DNA of 64,000 bases from Prevotella sp. (GCA_016285245.1 JAEEQH010000003.1:1-64000), one strand, 5' to 3'; shown: positions 52,063 to 61,283, numbered from the stretch's first letter. The notes: generated from the sequence alone by a model not told the origin. Numbers and translations are program-made.

Positions 52063-52266
52063 ATGAAAAAGATATATGAGCAACCACAGACATTGACAGT
52101 CATCGTCCAGACAAGTATGCCGCTACAGACCAGCGGCGGCCTGCCGTCAGCCATCCAGGATCCTGGCATCTCGGGTAGTAGTGGTTCCCGTGAACTCCGT
52201 GACTTCGACGACTTCGAGGAGACGCGCCAGAGCCGTCGTAACTGGGATGACGAGGAAAACTATTAA
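52063..52266 (+). CDS. Small acidic peptide of unknown function
   Basis: A 67-residue protein from the ATG at 52063 (an overlapping GTG at 52060 is also in frame). N-terminus MKKIYEQPQTLTVIVQ, then MPLQTSGGLPS with a double glycine near residue 27, and a C-terminal part rich in Ser, Gly, Arg and Asp ending DDEENY. The pattern (lysines, Y-x-x-P, hydrophobic segment, SGG, charged tail) resembles numerous small Prevotella/Bacteroides peptides without known function. It is 51 nt after the C10 protease stop on the same strand. Confidence 0.65.
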   Translation: MKKIYEQPQTLTVIVQTSMPLQTSGGLPSAIQDPGISGSSGSRELRDFDDFEETRQSRRNWDDEENY

Positions 52267-52320
52267 TATAAGGTCGGAAGTCATAGTCACGTTATAAATT
52301 ATAGCGAAAGAACATAGAAC

Positions 52321-52671
52321 ATGGCACTGAACGAATATAAACCACAGAAGTTGTATTACAGCATTAAGGAGGTGGCCGAGATGTTCGGCCTGAACGAGAG
52401 CACGCTGCGCTACTGGGAGACGGAGTTCCCGTTCCTCAAACCGAAGACCAGCGGCCCGGCGAAGATACGACAGTATCAGGAGAAAGACATCGAACAGCTG
52501 CGCACCATCTATAACCTGGTGAAGGAGCGTGGCTTCAAGTTGGCGGCCGCGAAGAAGATCCTTAATGCCAACCGCAAGGGCGCTGACATGAAGGCTGACG
52601 TGCTGACACGCCTCATCGGCGTGCGCGACGACCTGATGGCGTTGAAACGTCAACTCGACTACGTGCAGTAA
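52321..52671 (+). CDS. MerR-family transcriptional regulator
   Basis: A 116-residue protein with an N-terminal MerR winged helix (YYSIKEVAEMFGLNESTLRYW ETEF region, KPKTSGPAKIRQYQEKDIEQL) and a helical dimerisation segment. No cysteine-rich or large ligand-binding C-terminal domain is present, so the effector is unknown. It starts 54 nt after the small peptide gene. Confidence 0.9.
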   Translation: MALNEYKPQKLYYSIKEVAEMFGLNESTLRYWETEFPFLKPKTSGPAKIRQYQEKDIEQLRTIYNLVKERGFKLAAAKKILNANRKGADMKADVLTRLIGVRDDLMALKRQLDYVQ

Positions 52672-52683
52672 TCATTGAGGAAT

Positions 52684-52781
52684 GAGGAACGAGGAAAGAG
52701 AATCAAGGAAGAACCGGATGCGAAGGCTATTGACAGCCTTTCTGCTATTCTCGTTCCTCGTTCCTCCTTCCTCGTTCCTCG
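52684..52781. repeat. Inverted pair of CCTCGTT-family heptamers around the esterase start
   Basis: GAGGAACGAGGAA at 52684-52696 is the inverse of the array CTCGTTC, CTCGTTC, CTCCTTC, CTCGTTC, CTCG at 52750-52781. The right arm codes for the signal-peptide region FSFLVPPSSFLE; the start codon (52718) lies in the loop. Confidence 0.8.
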
Positions 52782-53896
52782 AAATAGCTGCGCAGAAGCG
52801 CAGCAAGTACGAATTCCTGCGTAACCTGCCAGTATATGCAGACTCGCTGATAAAAGACTTGACCTACCCGATGGCGTGGGGCAACAGTCCCATCACCGAT
52901 TTCAATGCATGGCGCCAGGCCGCCCGCCAGCGTGTCTTCGACTGTATGCTGACACCTCCCCCGCCGCCCCCTAATTCTCCATTATCCATTATCAATTATC
53001 AATTGCTCGATACAGAGCAACGCGACGGCTACCGCGCCCAGAAGATTGAGGTGCGACTGTCGCGCTACTACACCGTGCCGGCCTATCTGCTCGTCCCCGA
53101 CGGCAAAGGGCCGTTCCCTGCTGTTAACGTGCTGCACGACCACGGCGGCCACTTCTTTATAGGCAAGGAGAAGATGGTGCGCCCGCTGGCAACCGAGGAC
53201 TCGCTGGTCGTCAGCGATGCCGAGGCGTGGCTGACACCGCTCTACGAGGGACAGTTCCTCGGCGACTTCCTGGCCCGTCATGGCTATGTCGTCTTCTGTG
53301 CCGATGCCCCGATGTGGGGCGAGCGCGGACGTGCCGAGGGCGAGGACCGCTCTAAGTACGACATGATAGCAGGAAATATGATGATGTACGGCATAGACCT
53401 CAGCGCCTACATGACCTACGACGATCTCTCGGGGACGGAGTTCCTGGCCTCGCTGCCCTTCGTCGATGCGCGGCGTATAGGCTGTACGGGCTGCTCGATG
53501 GGCGCCTACCGCACGTGGATGCTCGCCGCCCTCAGTGATCGCATCAAGGCCGGTGCCGCCGTCTGCTGGATGACGACCACCGACGAGCAGATGTCGTTCA
53601 AGTACAGCCGGACGGAGAATGGCGGCTTTGCCAACTGTCTGCCCGGCCTCCGACGCTGGCTCGACTATCCGCACATCGCTTCCATCGCCTGTCCGAAGCC
53701 GATGCTCTTCATCAGCGGCGCGCAGGACAAGCTCTTCCCTGTGCCCAGTGTCGAGAAGGCCTATAGCCAGATGCACGACGTATGGCGCTCGCAGGGCGCC
53801 GACGACCGTTTGGAGACAGAACTATGGGATATGCCACACAGTTGTCCTCTCCGCGCCCAGCAGCGCATCCTCGAATTCTTCCGCAAGAATCTCTAA
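52718..53896 (+). CDS. Exported alpha/beta hydrolase (acetyl-esterase/dienelactone hydrolase-like)
   Basis: A 392-residue protein. Signal peptide from MRRLLTAFLLFSFLVPP to about IAAQ; start at 52718 because the 12 residues from the farther ATG (52682) are charged and repeat-derived. Hydrolase motifs: LHDHGGHFFIGKE (oxyanion region), nucleophile in GCTGCSMGAYRTW, acid near FISGAQDKLFP and His in WDMPHSCPL. Probably an esterase on plant polysaccharide. Two in-frame heptamer arrays (residues 11-22 and 88-96). Converges with a pectin methylesterase, suggesting joint pectin breakdown. Confidence 0.8.
   Translation: MRRLLTAFLLFSFLVPPSSFLEIAAQKRSKYEFLRNLPVYADSLIKDLTYPMAWGNSPITDFNAWRQAARQRVFDCMLTPPPPPPNSPLSIINYQLLDTEQRDGYRAQKIEVRLSRYYTVPAYLLVPDGKGPFPAVNVLHDHGGHFFIGKEKMVRPLATEDSLVVSDAEAWLTPLYEGQFLGDFLARHGYVVFCADAPMWGERGRAEGEDRSKYDMIAGNMMMYGIDLSAYMTYDDLSGTEFLASLPFVDARRIGCTGCSMGAYRTWMLAALSDRIKAGAAVCWMTTTDEQMSFKYSRTENGGFANCLPGLRRWLDYPHIASIACPKPMLFISGAQDKLFPVPSVEKAYSQMHDVWRSQGADDRLETELWDMPHSCPLRAQQRILEFFRKNL
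52979..53005. repeat. In-frame heptamer array CCATTAT/CAATTAT in the esterase
   Basis: CCATTAT, CCATTAT, CAATTAT, CAATTG, encoding SIINYQLL after a run of six prolines. Same family as the array in ispG. Confidence 0.8.
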
Positions 53897-53926
53897 AATA
53901 AAACGTAGATTTTTGTTTTGTGGGAA

Positions 53927-54946
53927 TCACGGTTTCCACGCGTTGTCCAGCTGGAAGACGTGGTCGAGGGTGATCTCCGCAGCCTCCTTCTTCGTCAGCT
54001 GACGACTCCAGCCGACACGCGTCTTCGGACTGGCACCGGGGCCGCTGTTGTTGTACTCCAGGTAGCGGGCGGTCTTCTGGCGCTCCACCTGCCAGTGATG
54101 CCACCCCTCGGGGGCTATCTGTGCGGGCAGCACGCAGTTCATGAACAGCGTGTAGCCGTAGTCGCGCCAGGGACGGCCGAGGAAGAGCTTCGTGACGGTG
54201 GGGTCGACGGTGATGGTACAGTTGTTGAAGACGTAGCCGTAGGCAACATCCTCGGGCGTCGAGGCGGCGGTGATGTAGGAGTTGATCTTGCCGTGGATGG
54301 CACAGTTCTCGAACCATGCCGTCGAGGGACCGAAGATAAAGTCAGTGGTGCCCTCGATGTAGCAGTCCTTAAAGAGGATACGCGTGCGCGGCATACCGGT
54401 GTAAACGGTGTCCTGGTTACCCAACAGTCGGCAGTTCAGGAACACAATGCGGTCGCCCTGCGTGTGGACGGCGACGGCCTGACCGAGCTTCGCGGCGTTG
54501 TTCTCGATGGTGATGTTCTTGAATGTGATGTCGTTGGCATCAATACGGACGGTGAACGAGCGGAATGTGCCCAGGTTAGGACGGTTGTCGACGCTCATGG
54601 ATATCAGCTGCTCCTTCGTCACCGCCGGCCAGTAGTTGCCGTCCATCTTGATGTTCGCGTGGTCATCGTAGGTGATGATGGTCTCGTCGCGGTCCTCGCC
54701 GCAGATCTCGATGTTCTGCAGCCACTGCGGAATGATGAGCTTCTCCTTGTAGGTGCCGCGTTTCACGAAGATCACCTTGTGGTAGTCCATGAAGGCGCGG
54801 CACACCTCAATGGCGTCGGTGATGGTGCGGAACTCGCCCGTGCCGTCGCGTGCGACGACGATGGTGTCGGGGTTGTCATACTTGCCGGCGGCGGTAGCCG
54901 TTAGCGTGGCGGTCAGTAGAATCAGTAGTGTCAGTAGTTGTTTCAT
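53927..54946 (-). CDS. Pectin methylesterase (carbohydrate esterase family 8)
   Basis: A 339-residue exported enzyme with a signal peptide (LLTLLILLTATLTATAAG) and a right-handed beta-helix. Catalytic motifs: GNQDTVYTG and GTTDFIFGPSTAWFENC, each with an active-site aspartate, and LGRPWRDYGYT with the arginine. It removes methyl groups from homogalacturonan, releasing methanol. Converges with the esterase at 52718 and lies just after relA/spoT on the same strand. Confidence 0.93.
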   Translation of the reverse strand: MKQLLTLLILLTATLTATAAGKYDNPDTIVVARDGTGEFRTITDAIEVCRAFMDYHKVIFVKRGTYKEKLIIPQWLQNIEICGEDRDETIITYDDHANIKMDGNYWPAVTKEQLISMSVDNRPNLGTFRSFTVRIDANDITFKNITIENNAAKLGQAVAVHTQGDRIVFLNCRLLGNQDTVYTGMPRTRILFKDCYIEGTTDFIFGPSTAWFENCAIHGKINSYITAASTPEDVAYGYVFNNCTITVDPTVTKLFLGRPWRDYGYTLFMNCVLPAQIAPEGWHHWQVERQKTARYLEYNNSGPGASPKTRVGWSRQLTKKEAAEITLDHVFQLDNAWKP

Positions 54947-54950
54947 CAGT

Positions 54951-57230
54951 CTATAGTATTTGTGATATTTCCTTCAGGTCTGGAACGGTCTTCAGCCCAT
55001 CGATGATGGCCTTGACGTCGTCGCGGTCATGGACGCGCAGCTCCAGAGTGCCCTCGAAGATGTCGTCCTCGCAGGTGATGGTCACCTTGTGGATGTTGAC
55101 GTTCATCTGTGATGAGATGACCTGTGTCACCTCGTTGAGCAGGCCGATGCGGTCGATGCCGCTGATGTGGATGGTGGCATCGAAGAAGAGCCGCTTGTGC
55201 ATGTCCCATTTCGCGTCGAGGATGCGGTTGCCGTAGCTCGTCTTCAGCTTCGCCGCCACGGGACAGGAGCGCTTATGAATCTCTATCTGGTTGCGGTTGT
55301 CGATGTAGCCCAGGGCGTCGTCGCCGGGGATGGGGTGGCAGCAGGTGGCGAACTTGTACTGTCGGTAGTTGTCCTCGCTGATATAGATGGGCTTCTTGCG
55401 GTTGAACTTCTCGGGCACGATGAACAGCTCGGGGGGTGCCGGCTCTTCCTCCTTCTTTGCCTTGACGAAGGGCACGTACTTGCGCCAGCCGCCGCCGTCG
55501 CCTTTCTTCTTGTTCTTGCCGCTGAGCTCGTCGAGGTCCTTCTCGCCCAGGAGGACAGTCTTCTCGCCAAGGGCCTGGTAGAACTCCTCGCGGCGGTGGT
55601 AGTCGTGATACTCCGCCAACTGGTCGGTGACGGCCAGCGTCGGCTCGATGTTCTGCTTCTGCAGCCACGCCGTCAGCAGGTCTTCGCCGCGCTTCTGCAC
55701 CTCGCGGTTCTCGCGGCGCAGAATGGACTGTATCTTCGACTTCGCCTTGGCCGACGACACAAAGTTGATCCACTCGGGCTGTACGTGCTGCGACTTCGAC
55801 ATGAGAATCTCCACCTGGTCGCCGCTCTGCAGCTTGTGGCTCAGGGGCACCAGTTTGTGGTTCACCTTCGCGCCGATACAATGTGAGCCGAGGAAGGTAT
55901 GGATGGAGAAGGCGAAGTCGAGGGCCGTACAGCCGGCTGGCATGGTTTTGATCTCGCCCTTCGGTGTGAAGACGAAGATCTCCGAGGCGAAGAGGTTCAG
56001 TTTGATGGCGTCTAGGAAGTCCATGGCGTCGGGCTGTGGGTCATCGAGAATCTCCTTGATGGTGCGCAGCCACTCGTTCAGCTCGGCCTCGTCCTCGGTG
56101 TATTCCTCCTCGTCGTCGCCCTCCTTGTACTTCCAATGGGCGGCCAGTCCCTGCTCGGCCACCTCGTCCATGCGGTCGGAGCGTATCTGTACCTCAATCC
56201 ACAGTCCTTGCTTCGACATCAGCGTGACGTGTAGCGCCTGGTAGCCGTTGGTCTTCGGGTGGTTCAGCCAGTCGCGCAGACGGTCGGGATGGCTCTTGTA
56301 GATCTTAGAAATAGCCACGTAGATGTTAAAGCACTCGTTGACCTCCTCCTCGCGGTTGCGGGGGGTGAAGATGATACGTACGGCGAGGATGTCGTAGATC
56401 TCCTCGAACGTCACGTGCTTGTTCTGCATCTTGCTCCAGATGGAGTAGGGCGTCTTGATGCGCTCCTTTATCTGGTAGGTGATCCCCATCTTCAGCAGCT
56501 CCACCTCGATGGGCACGATGAACTCGTCGAAGAGTTCGTGGCGCTTGGCCTGCGTCGAGGCCAGTTTCTTCTGGATGGATGCATACTCCTCGGGGTGCTC
56601 GAACTTGAAACTGAGGTTCTCAAGCTCCGACTTGATCTTGTAGAGTCCTAGACGGTGAGCCAGTGGTGCGTAGATGTAGAGTGTCTCGCCGGCAATCTTA
56701 TACTGCTTGTTGGCGGGCTGCGAGTCGAGCGTACGCATATTGTGCAGACGGTCGGCAATCTTGATGAGGATGACGCGGATGTCGTCGCTCATCGTCAACA
56801 GCAGCTTCTTGAAGTTCTCAGCCTGTGCCGAGGCCTGCTCGCCGAAGATGCCGCCGGAGATCTTCGTCAGTCCGTCGACAATCTGGGCTATCTTCGGGCC
56901 AAAGATATTCTCGATGTCCTCAACGGTATAGTCGGTGTCCTCGACAACGTCGTGGAGCAGGGCCGAGCAGATACTCGTCGAACCCAGGCCGATCTCCGAA
57001 CAGGCTATCTGTGCCACGGCGATGGGGTGCATGATATAAGGTTCACCCGACAGTCGGCGCACGCCACGATGTGCCTGACGGGCGAAGTTAAACGCCTTGG
57101 TGATGAGGTCAATCTTCTTCCTGTGACGCGTTGCCTGATAGTCGGTTATCAACTTCTGGAACGCATCATTGATGAGCTTGTCGTCACGCTCTTCCTGGGT
57201 CATTTTCTCTTCATCATCCATAACTGTCAA
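54951..57230 (-). CDS. Bifunctional (p)ppGpp synthetase/hydrolase (RelA/SpoT)
   Basis: A 759-residue Rel enzyme. Hydrolase HD domain near the N-terminus (GEPYIMHPIAVAQIACSEIG; LLHDVVEDTDY), synthetase domain (RIKTPYSIWSKMQNKHVTF; NGYQALHVTLMSKQGLWIEVQIRS), TGS domain (EIFVFTPKGEIKTMPAGCTALDFAF), and a C-terminal ACT domain (ISGIDRIGLLNEVTQVIS). Retention of the HD motif suggests that it both makes and degrades the alarmone. Start may be 57230 or 57221. A palindromic repeat lies 13 nt upstream. Confidence 0.95.
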   Translation of the reverse strand: MTVMDDEEKMTQEERDDKLINDAFQKLITDYQATRHRKKIDLITKAFNFARQAHRGVRRLSGEPYIMHPIAVAQIACSEIGLGSTSICSALLHDVVEDTDYTVEDIENIFGPKIAQIVDGLTKISGGIFGEQASAQAENFKKLLLTMSDDIRVILIKIADRLHNMRTLDSQPANKQYKIAGETLYIYAPLAHRLGLYKIKSELENLSFKFEHPEEYASIQKKLASTQAKRHELFDEFIVPIEVELLKMGITYQIKERIKTPYSIWSKMQNKHVTFEEIYDILAVRIIFTPRNREEEVNECFNIYVAISKIYKSHPDRLRDWLNHPKTNGYQALHVTLMSKQGLWIEVQIRSDRMDEVAEQGLAAHWKYKEGDDEEEYTEDEAELNEWLRTIKEILDDPQPDAMDFLDAIKLNLFASEIFVFTPKGEIKTMPAGCTALDFAFSIHTFLGSHCIGAKVNHKLVPLSHKLQSGDQVEILMSKSQHVQPEWINFVSSAKAKSKIQSILRRENREVQKRGEDLLTAWLQKQNIEPTLAVTDQLAEYHDYHRREEFYQALGEKTVLLGEKDLDELSGKNKKKGDGGGWRKYVPFVKAKKEEEPAPPELFIVPEKFNRKKPIYISEDNYRQYKFATCCHPIPGDDALGYIDNRNQIEIHKRSCPVAAKLKTSYGNRILDAKWDMHKRLFFDATIHISGIDRIGLLNEVTQVISSQMNVNIHKVTITCEDDIFEGTLELRVHDRDDVKAIIDGLKTVPDLKEISQIL

Positions 57231-57242
57231 CTCTTGTCTTCC

Positions 57243-57264
57243 TATGCCGTCACCTCGTGCCGGC
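57243..57264. repeat. TATGCCG palindromic repeat, copy 1 (intergenic)
   Basis: TATGCCGTCACCTCGTGCCGGC between relA/spoT and the transglycosylase. Inverted halves GCCGkCAC / GTGmCGGC around CTC. Five more copies lie at 61604, 62007, 62284, 62895 and 63562. Confidence 0.85.
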
Positions 57265-57269
57265 CGTTT

Positions 57270-58688
57270 TTACTTCACTCTGATCTTCTTTCCCGCCTGG
57301 ATATTGTTGCCGCGGATGCCGTTCAGCTTGCGCAGCTTAGCCACCGTGGTGCCGTTTCGGCGGGCAATGGCCGACAGCGTGTCGCCACGGCGTACGGTGA
57401 CGCCACGGCTACGACTGGCGGTAGAGCGACCGCGACGGGCCGTACGGCCACGGCGCGTCGTGGTCTTACGTTTGCTGGTGAACGTCGGTGCATTGTCGTT
57501 GATGGCCACCTCCGACCGCTTCGTCAGCAGCTCAGCGGCGTTGAAGGCGAAGATGCTGTCCTGGTTGTCTATGAAACGGCTGACGTCCGACAGCGGCAGC
57601 TTCAGCGCCGACGGCTTGGCGTGGCCGGGGACGATGTCGCGGCGGTACTGCGGGTTCAGCGAGCGAAGCATATCAATGTCGGTGCCCAGCACACCGGCCA
57701 CCTGAGCCAGGTGCAGGTCTTGATTGACGACGATGGTGTCGGTCTTCTGCGGCAGACGGGTGCGCAACGGACAGATGTTGTGCAGCGAATAGTAGGTCAT
57801 GATGTAGTTGGCGGCAATGAAGGCCGGCACGTAGCCGCGCGTCTCACGCGGCAGGTAGGGGTAGATATGCCAGTAGTCCTTGACATTGGCCGCGGAGTCC
57901 CTGCGGGCGGCCTGTGCACGGTGGATGGCCTTGTCGACATTGCCGGGACCGCAGTTGTAGGCGGCGATGACAAGGTTCCAGTCACCAAAGACACGGTAGA
58001 GGTCACGCAGGTAGCGGGCAGCAGCATATGACGCCTTCGTCGGGTCGCGGCGCTCGTCGACGAGGCTGTTCACCTCCAAGCCGTACTGACGGCCTGTCGT
58101 GAGCATGAACTGCCACAGACCGGTAGCACCGACGCGTGACACGGCCTTCGGGTTCAAGGCCGACTCAATGATGGGCAGGTAGCGCAGCTCCAATGGAACG
58201 CCATAGGCCTCCAAAGCTTCTTCGAAGATGGGCATATAGAAGTTCGAGGCGCCGAGCATCATGCTCACCGAGTGGCGCAAACGGCCGCTGTAGCGGTCGA
58301 TGAACTGCTGGACGACATCGTTATAGGCCATCTCCATCACCGTCGGCATACGGCGCAGACGTTCGATGTACTCCTCGCGGCTGAACGTCGGATTCTCGGC
58401 CGTCGTCTGACAGTCGGCATCCAGGTCCAGGTAGGTCTTTGCCATATACAGGTTCATCAGCGAGTCCAGGTCGTAGGTCATCGCCTCGGGGAAGTCGATG
58501 ACCTCCTCGTTGCCCTCTTGGTCCGTCACGGTGAGCTCGTCCTCCTCGTCAATGACCTCGTCGTCCTCGTCTTCGTCGACAACAACCTCCTCATCTTCAA
58601 ACTCTTCGTCTTCCTCAATGACTGCCTGTGCCGACATCATCAGCGGCCAGCACAGCATCATTGTCATCATCAGTATGTATTTCTTCAT
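57270..58688 (-). CDS. LysM-containing lytic transglycosylase (MltD-like)
   Basis: A 472-residue exported murein hydrolase. Signal peptide (about 1-21), a very acidic segment (residues 24-62, mostly E and D), a goose-lysozyme-type SLT domain with catalytic Glu175 in LPIIESALNPKAVSRVGATG and AYNCGPGNVDKAI, a Thr/Arg-rich linker and one C-terminal LysM domain (VTVRRGDTLSAIARRNGTT). It cleaves peptidoglycan glycan strands. The acidic stretch is unusual. Confidence 0.92.
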   Translation of the reverse strand: MKKYILMMTMMLCWPLMMSAQAVIEEDEEFEDEEVVVDEDEDDEVIDEEDELTVTDQEGNEEVIDFPEAMTYDLDSLMNLYMAKTYLDLDADCQTTAENPTFSREEYIERLRRMPTVMEMAYNDVVQQFIDRYSGRLRHSVSMMLGASNFYMPIFEEALEAYGVPLELRYLPIIESALNPKAVSRVGATGLWQFMLTTGRQYGLEVNSLVDERRDPTKASYAAARYLRDLYRVFGDWNLVIAAYNCGPGNVDKAIHRAQAARRDSAANVKDYWHIYPYLPRETRGYVPAFIAANYIMTYYSLHNICPLRTRLPQKTDTIVVNQDLHLAQVAGVLGTDIDMLRSLNPQYRRDIVPGHAKPSALKLPLSDVSRFIDNQDSIFAFNAAELLTKRSEVAINDNAPTFTSKRKTTTRRGRTARRGRSTASRSRGVTVRRGDTLSAIARRNGTTVAKLRKLNGIRGNNIQAGKKIRVK

Positions 58689-58694
58689 ATTCTC

Positions 58695-58719
58695 AACTTC
58701 TTTAACTTCTTAACTTACT
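58695..58719. repeat. AACTTCTT tandem repeat
   Basis: AACTTCTTTAACTTCTTAACTT, the reverse complement family of the AGAAGTTA octamers at 20041-20090, in the gap between the DUF5683 and transglycosylase genes. Confidence 0.7.
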
Positions 58720-58737
58720 TCTCCCTTATCTACCTTC

Positions 58738-59526
58738 TCAAAAGTTCAGTTGGCAGCTCAGTCCCAGCGACGAGGTCTGCAGCGGGTTGTCATGCTTGGA
58801 GCGTGGTGTGCTGATGACCCCCGGCGATACCTTCAGGCTGAGGTCCTTCGAGATGTCGAACTCCGACAGTTCGGCGTCGACATAGGCATCGATGACCGAT
58901 AGGGCGTAGATGCCCACCATCACGAAGAAACTCAAGTCGCGATAACGGCGGAAGCGATCCTTACGCTTTTTGAAGATCGTCTTGTAGCGCTCCTCGTTCT
59001 GCGGGGTAATCTGTCGGCCCAGATGCAGGAACTTGTTAAAGCTCGCCGTACCGGGGTCGTCATCCATGATGTCAAGATAGGCCTGTGCGTAGTCCTTGTA
59101 CATCATGTTGTTCCATGTCAAAGCGTAGATGCAGCCCATGAAACCGCCGTAAACCAGCGGCAGCTTCCAGTACTTACGGTTGTAGATCTGTCCGCCGCCG
59201 GGCAGTACCAATGCCAGCCACAGTGCTCGTTGCGGGTTGGGACGCCAGGTGCTCCAGTCGCGTCCACCCTTCGTCATGCCAGTATCTTCGTTGGGCGTGG
59301 GGGTGAGCGTCGGCGGAACGACAGCCTTACTCTCGTTTATGACGCTGTCGACGGCTGCCATGTACACAGAGTCAGGGGTGATGGCGAAGATGCTGTCGCT
59401 GTCAGTGGCCTTGCCGGTTTGACTGTCGCTATTAATCGGTGACGTACGCAACGTGTCGGTCTGAGCGCTAACGCCCAGGCCCACGGCCATCATCACCAAC
59501 AGTATCAACAGTCTTCTTTTCATCAT
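58738..59526 (-). CDS. DUF5683 family membrane protein
   Basis: A 262-residue protein (start 59526 or 59523) with a signal peptide (LLILLVMMAVGLGVSAQ), a Ser/Asp/Thr-rich low-complexity segment, and the DUF5683 core WRPNPQRALWLALVLPGGGQIYNRKYWKLPLVYGGF, followed by another hydrophobic helix (FFVMVGIYALSVIDAYVDA). Function unknown; conserved next to parB and MltD-like genes in Bacteroidales. It starts 22 nt after parB, in the same operon. Confidence 0.87.
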   Translation of the reverse strand: MMKRRLLILLVMMAVGLGVSAQTDTLRTSPINSDSQTGKATDSDSIFAITPDSVYMAAVDSVINESKAVVPPTLTPTPNEDTGMTKGGRDWSTWRPNPQRALWLALVLPGGGQIYNRKYWKLPLVYGGFMGCIYALTWNNMMYKDYAQAYLDIMDDDPGTASFNKFLHLGRQITPQNEERYKTIFKKRKDRFRRYRDLSFFVMVGIYALSVIDAYVDAELSEFDISKDLSLKVSPGVISTPRSKHDNPLQTSSLGLSCQLNF

Positions 59527-59548
59527 TCCTTTCCAGACGGCCCTCTCC

Positions 59549-60472
59549 CTACGAGATCCCGTCAAACACCGCCATTATCCGCTCCAGCTCCTCTTCGTTA
59601 GTGAAGCCGATGCTGATTTTCCCCTTGCCCGAGGGCGAGCAGGTCATCTGCACCTTCGTCTGGAACAGGTCGGACATACGCTGACGCAGCGCGTTGAACT
59701 CCTCGGGCAGCGACGGACGGGCACCGCCGACGCGGCGCGTTCCAGTCTGGATGTCACCGCCGTTCTTCAGGTGGTATACCAGCTCCTCGACCTTACGGAC
59801 GGAGTAGCCCTGCTTCTGTACCTCCTTGAACAGCTTGATTTGCTGGCTGGGACTGTCCAGCGACAGCAGGGCACGGGCGTGTCCCATGTCTATCTCTTTG
59901 TCTTTCAGCGCCATCTGCACCTGGGCAGGCAGCTTCAGCAGACGCATATAGTTTGTCACGGCAGCGCGGCTCTTACCCACACGCTCCGAGATCTTTGCCT
60001 GGGTCATACCCGTCGTCTCGGCCAGGTGCTGGTAGGCCAGCGCAATCTCAATGGCATTAAGGTCCTCACGCTGGATGTTCTCCACCAGAGCCATCTCCAT
60101 GACGTTCTCGTCCTCGACGGTACGGATGTAGGCGGGGATGGTTGTTAGACCAGCCAGCTGCGAGGCACGCCAGCGGCGTTCGCCGGCAATGATCTGGTAG
60201 CGGTCGGGAGCCACCTGACGCAGTGTGATGGGGGCGATGATGCCCAGTGTCTTGATGCTTCCCGCCAGTTCCTGCAGCGCCTCCTGGTCGAAGTCGCGGC
60301 GTGGCTGGTCGGGGTTCGGCTCAATCTGGTTGATGGCTATCTCGTTGAGGTTTGACGAACCTTCTGTCTTCACTTCGCTGGTGTCTATCAGGGCGTCCAG
60401 TCCGCGTCCTGTCCCTATGTCGTCCAGTCCGCGTCCCAAGGCATGACTGGCAAATTTCTTCTTTACGGCCAT
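59549..60472 (-). CDS. parB: Chromosome-partitioning protein ParB
   Basis: A 307-residue ParB/Spo0J. CTP-binding domain with IEPNPDQPRRDFDQEAL and IIAGERRWRASQLAG, helix-turn-helix (TGMTQAKISERVGKSRAAVTN), C-terminal dimerisation region. It loads on parS sites near the replication origin; I found no clear parS palindrome in the window. Downstream of parA by 43 nt. Confidence 0.96.
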   Translation of the reverse strand: MAVKKKFASHALGRGLDDIGTGRGLDALIDTSEVKTEGSSNLNEIAINQIEPNPDQPRRDFDQEALQELAGSIKTLGIIAPITLRQVAPDRYQIIAGERRWRASQLAGLTTIPAYIRTVEDENVMEMALVENIQREDLNAIEIALAYQHLAETTGMTQAKISERVGKSRAAVTNYMRLLKLPAQVQMALKDKEIDMGHARALLSLDSPSQQIKLFKEVQKQGYSVRKVEELVYHLKNGGDIQTGTRRVGGARPSLPEEFNALRQRMSDLFQTKVQMTCSPSGKGKISIGFTNEEELERIMAVFDGIS

Positions 60473-60515
60473 TTTTTGTTGTTAGCGTTTTTTGTGTCGT
60501 TATGACGTTTTAACG

Positions 60516-61283
60516 TTATTTCGAATTCTTCGAGATAATCTCTTTGGCTAATGCTAGATGGTTCTTAGCGCCCGTGGAGTCAGCGTCATAAAGGATGACG
60601 GGCAGACCGTGCGACGGACTCTCCGAGAGCTTCACGTTACGCTGGATGACGGTCTTGAAGACCAACTCCTGGAAATGACGCTTTACCTCGTCGTAGATCT
60701 GACGGGCCAGACGCAGACGCGAGTCGTACATCGTCAGCAGGAATCCTTCAATCTCCAGACGCTGGTTCAGACGCGTCTTGATGATCTTGATGGTGTTCAA
60801 CAGCTTCGAGATACCCTCCAAGGCGAAGTACTCGCACTGGACGGGGATGATGACCGAGTCGGCAGCCGTCAGGGCGTTGACGGTGATCAGTCCCAGCGAC
60901 GGTGAACAGTCTATCAGGATGTAGTCATAGTCGTTACGGATGGGCTCCAGCAACTCCTTGATGACCTTCTCGCGACGTTCCAGATTTAGCATCTCGATCT
61001 CGGCACCCACTAGGTCGATATGGCTCGGGATGATGTCCAGTCCCTCGATATCGGTGGTGTAGATGGCATCACGCACATCGGCTTTGTTGATGATACATTC
61101 GTAGATGGAGCAGTCCACCTCCTGGATATTCACACCAAGACCGCTCGACGCGTTGGCCTGAGGGTCGGCATCGATGACGAGGACGGTCTTCTCCAGTGTT
61201 GCCAACGAGGCAGCCAGATTGATGGTCGTCGTGGTCTTTCCAACACCGCCTTTCTGGTTGGCTAAAGCAATAATCTTTCCCAT
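60516..61283 (-). CDS. parA: Chromosome-partitioning ATPase ParA
   Basis: A 255-residue ParA/Soj ATPase that drives origin segregation with ParB. Start at 61283 (MGKIIALANQKGGVGKTTT, deviant Walker A); a longer frame runs across the promoter region into surE. Walker B region YDYILIDCSPSLG. A TAACTTTG box (61314-61321, minus) is 31 nt upstream of the start. Divergent from surE. Confidence 0.96.
   Translation of the reverse strand: MGKIIALANQKGGVGKTTTTINLAASLATLEKTVLVIDADPQANASSGLGVNIQEVDCSIYECIINKADVRDAIYTTDIEGLDIIPSHIDLVGAEIEMLNLERREKVIKELLEPIRNDYDYILIDCSPSLGLITVNALTAADSVIIPVQCEYFALEGISKLLNTIKIIKTRLNQRLEIEGFLLTMYDSRLRLARQIYDEVKRHFQELVFKTVIQRNVKLSESPSHGLPVILYDADSTGAKNHLALAKEIISKNSK

Noticed and set aside
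59549..61283. Replication origin near parAB
   Set aside because: No dnaA gene, DnaA-box cluster or parS-like palindrome was seen; parAB alone is insufficient.
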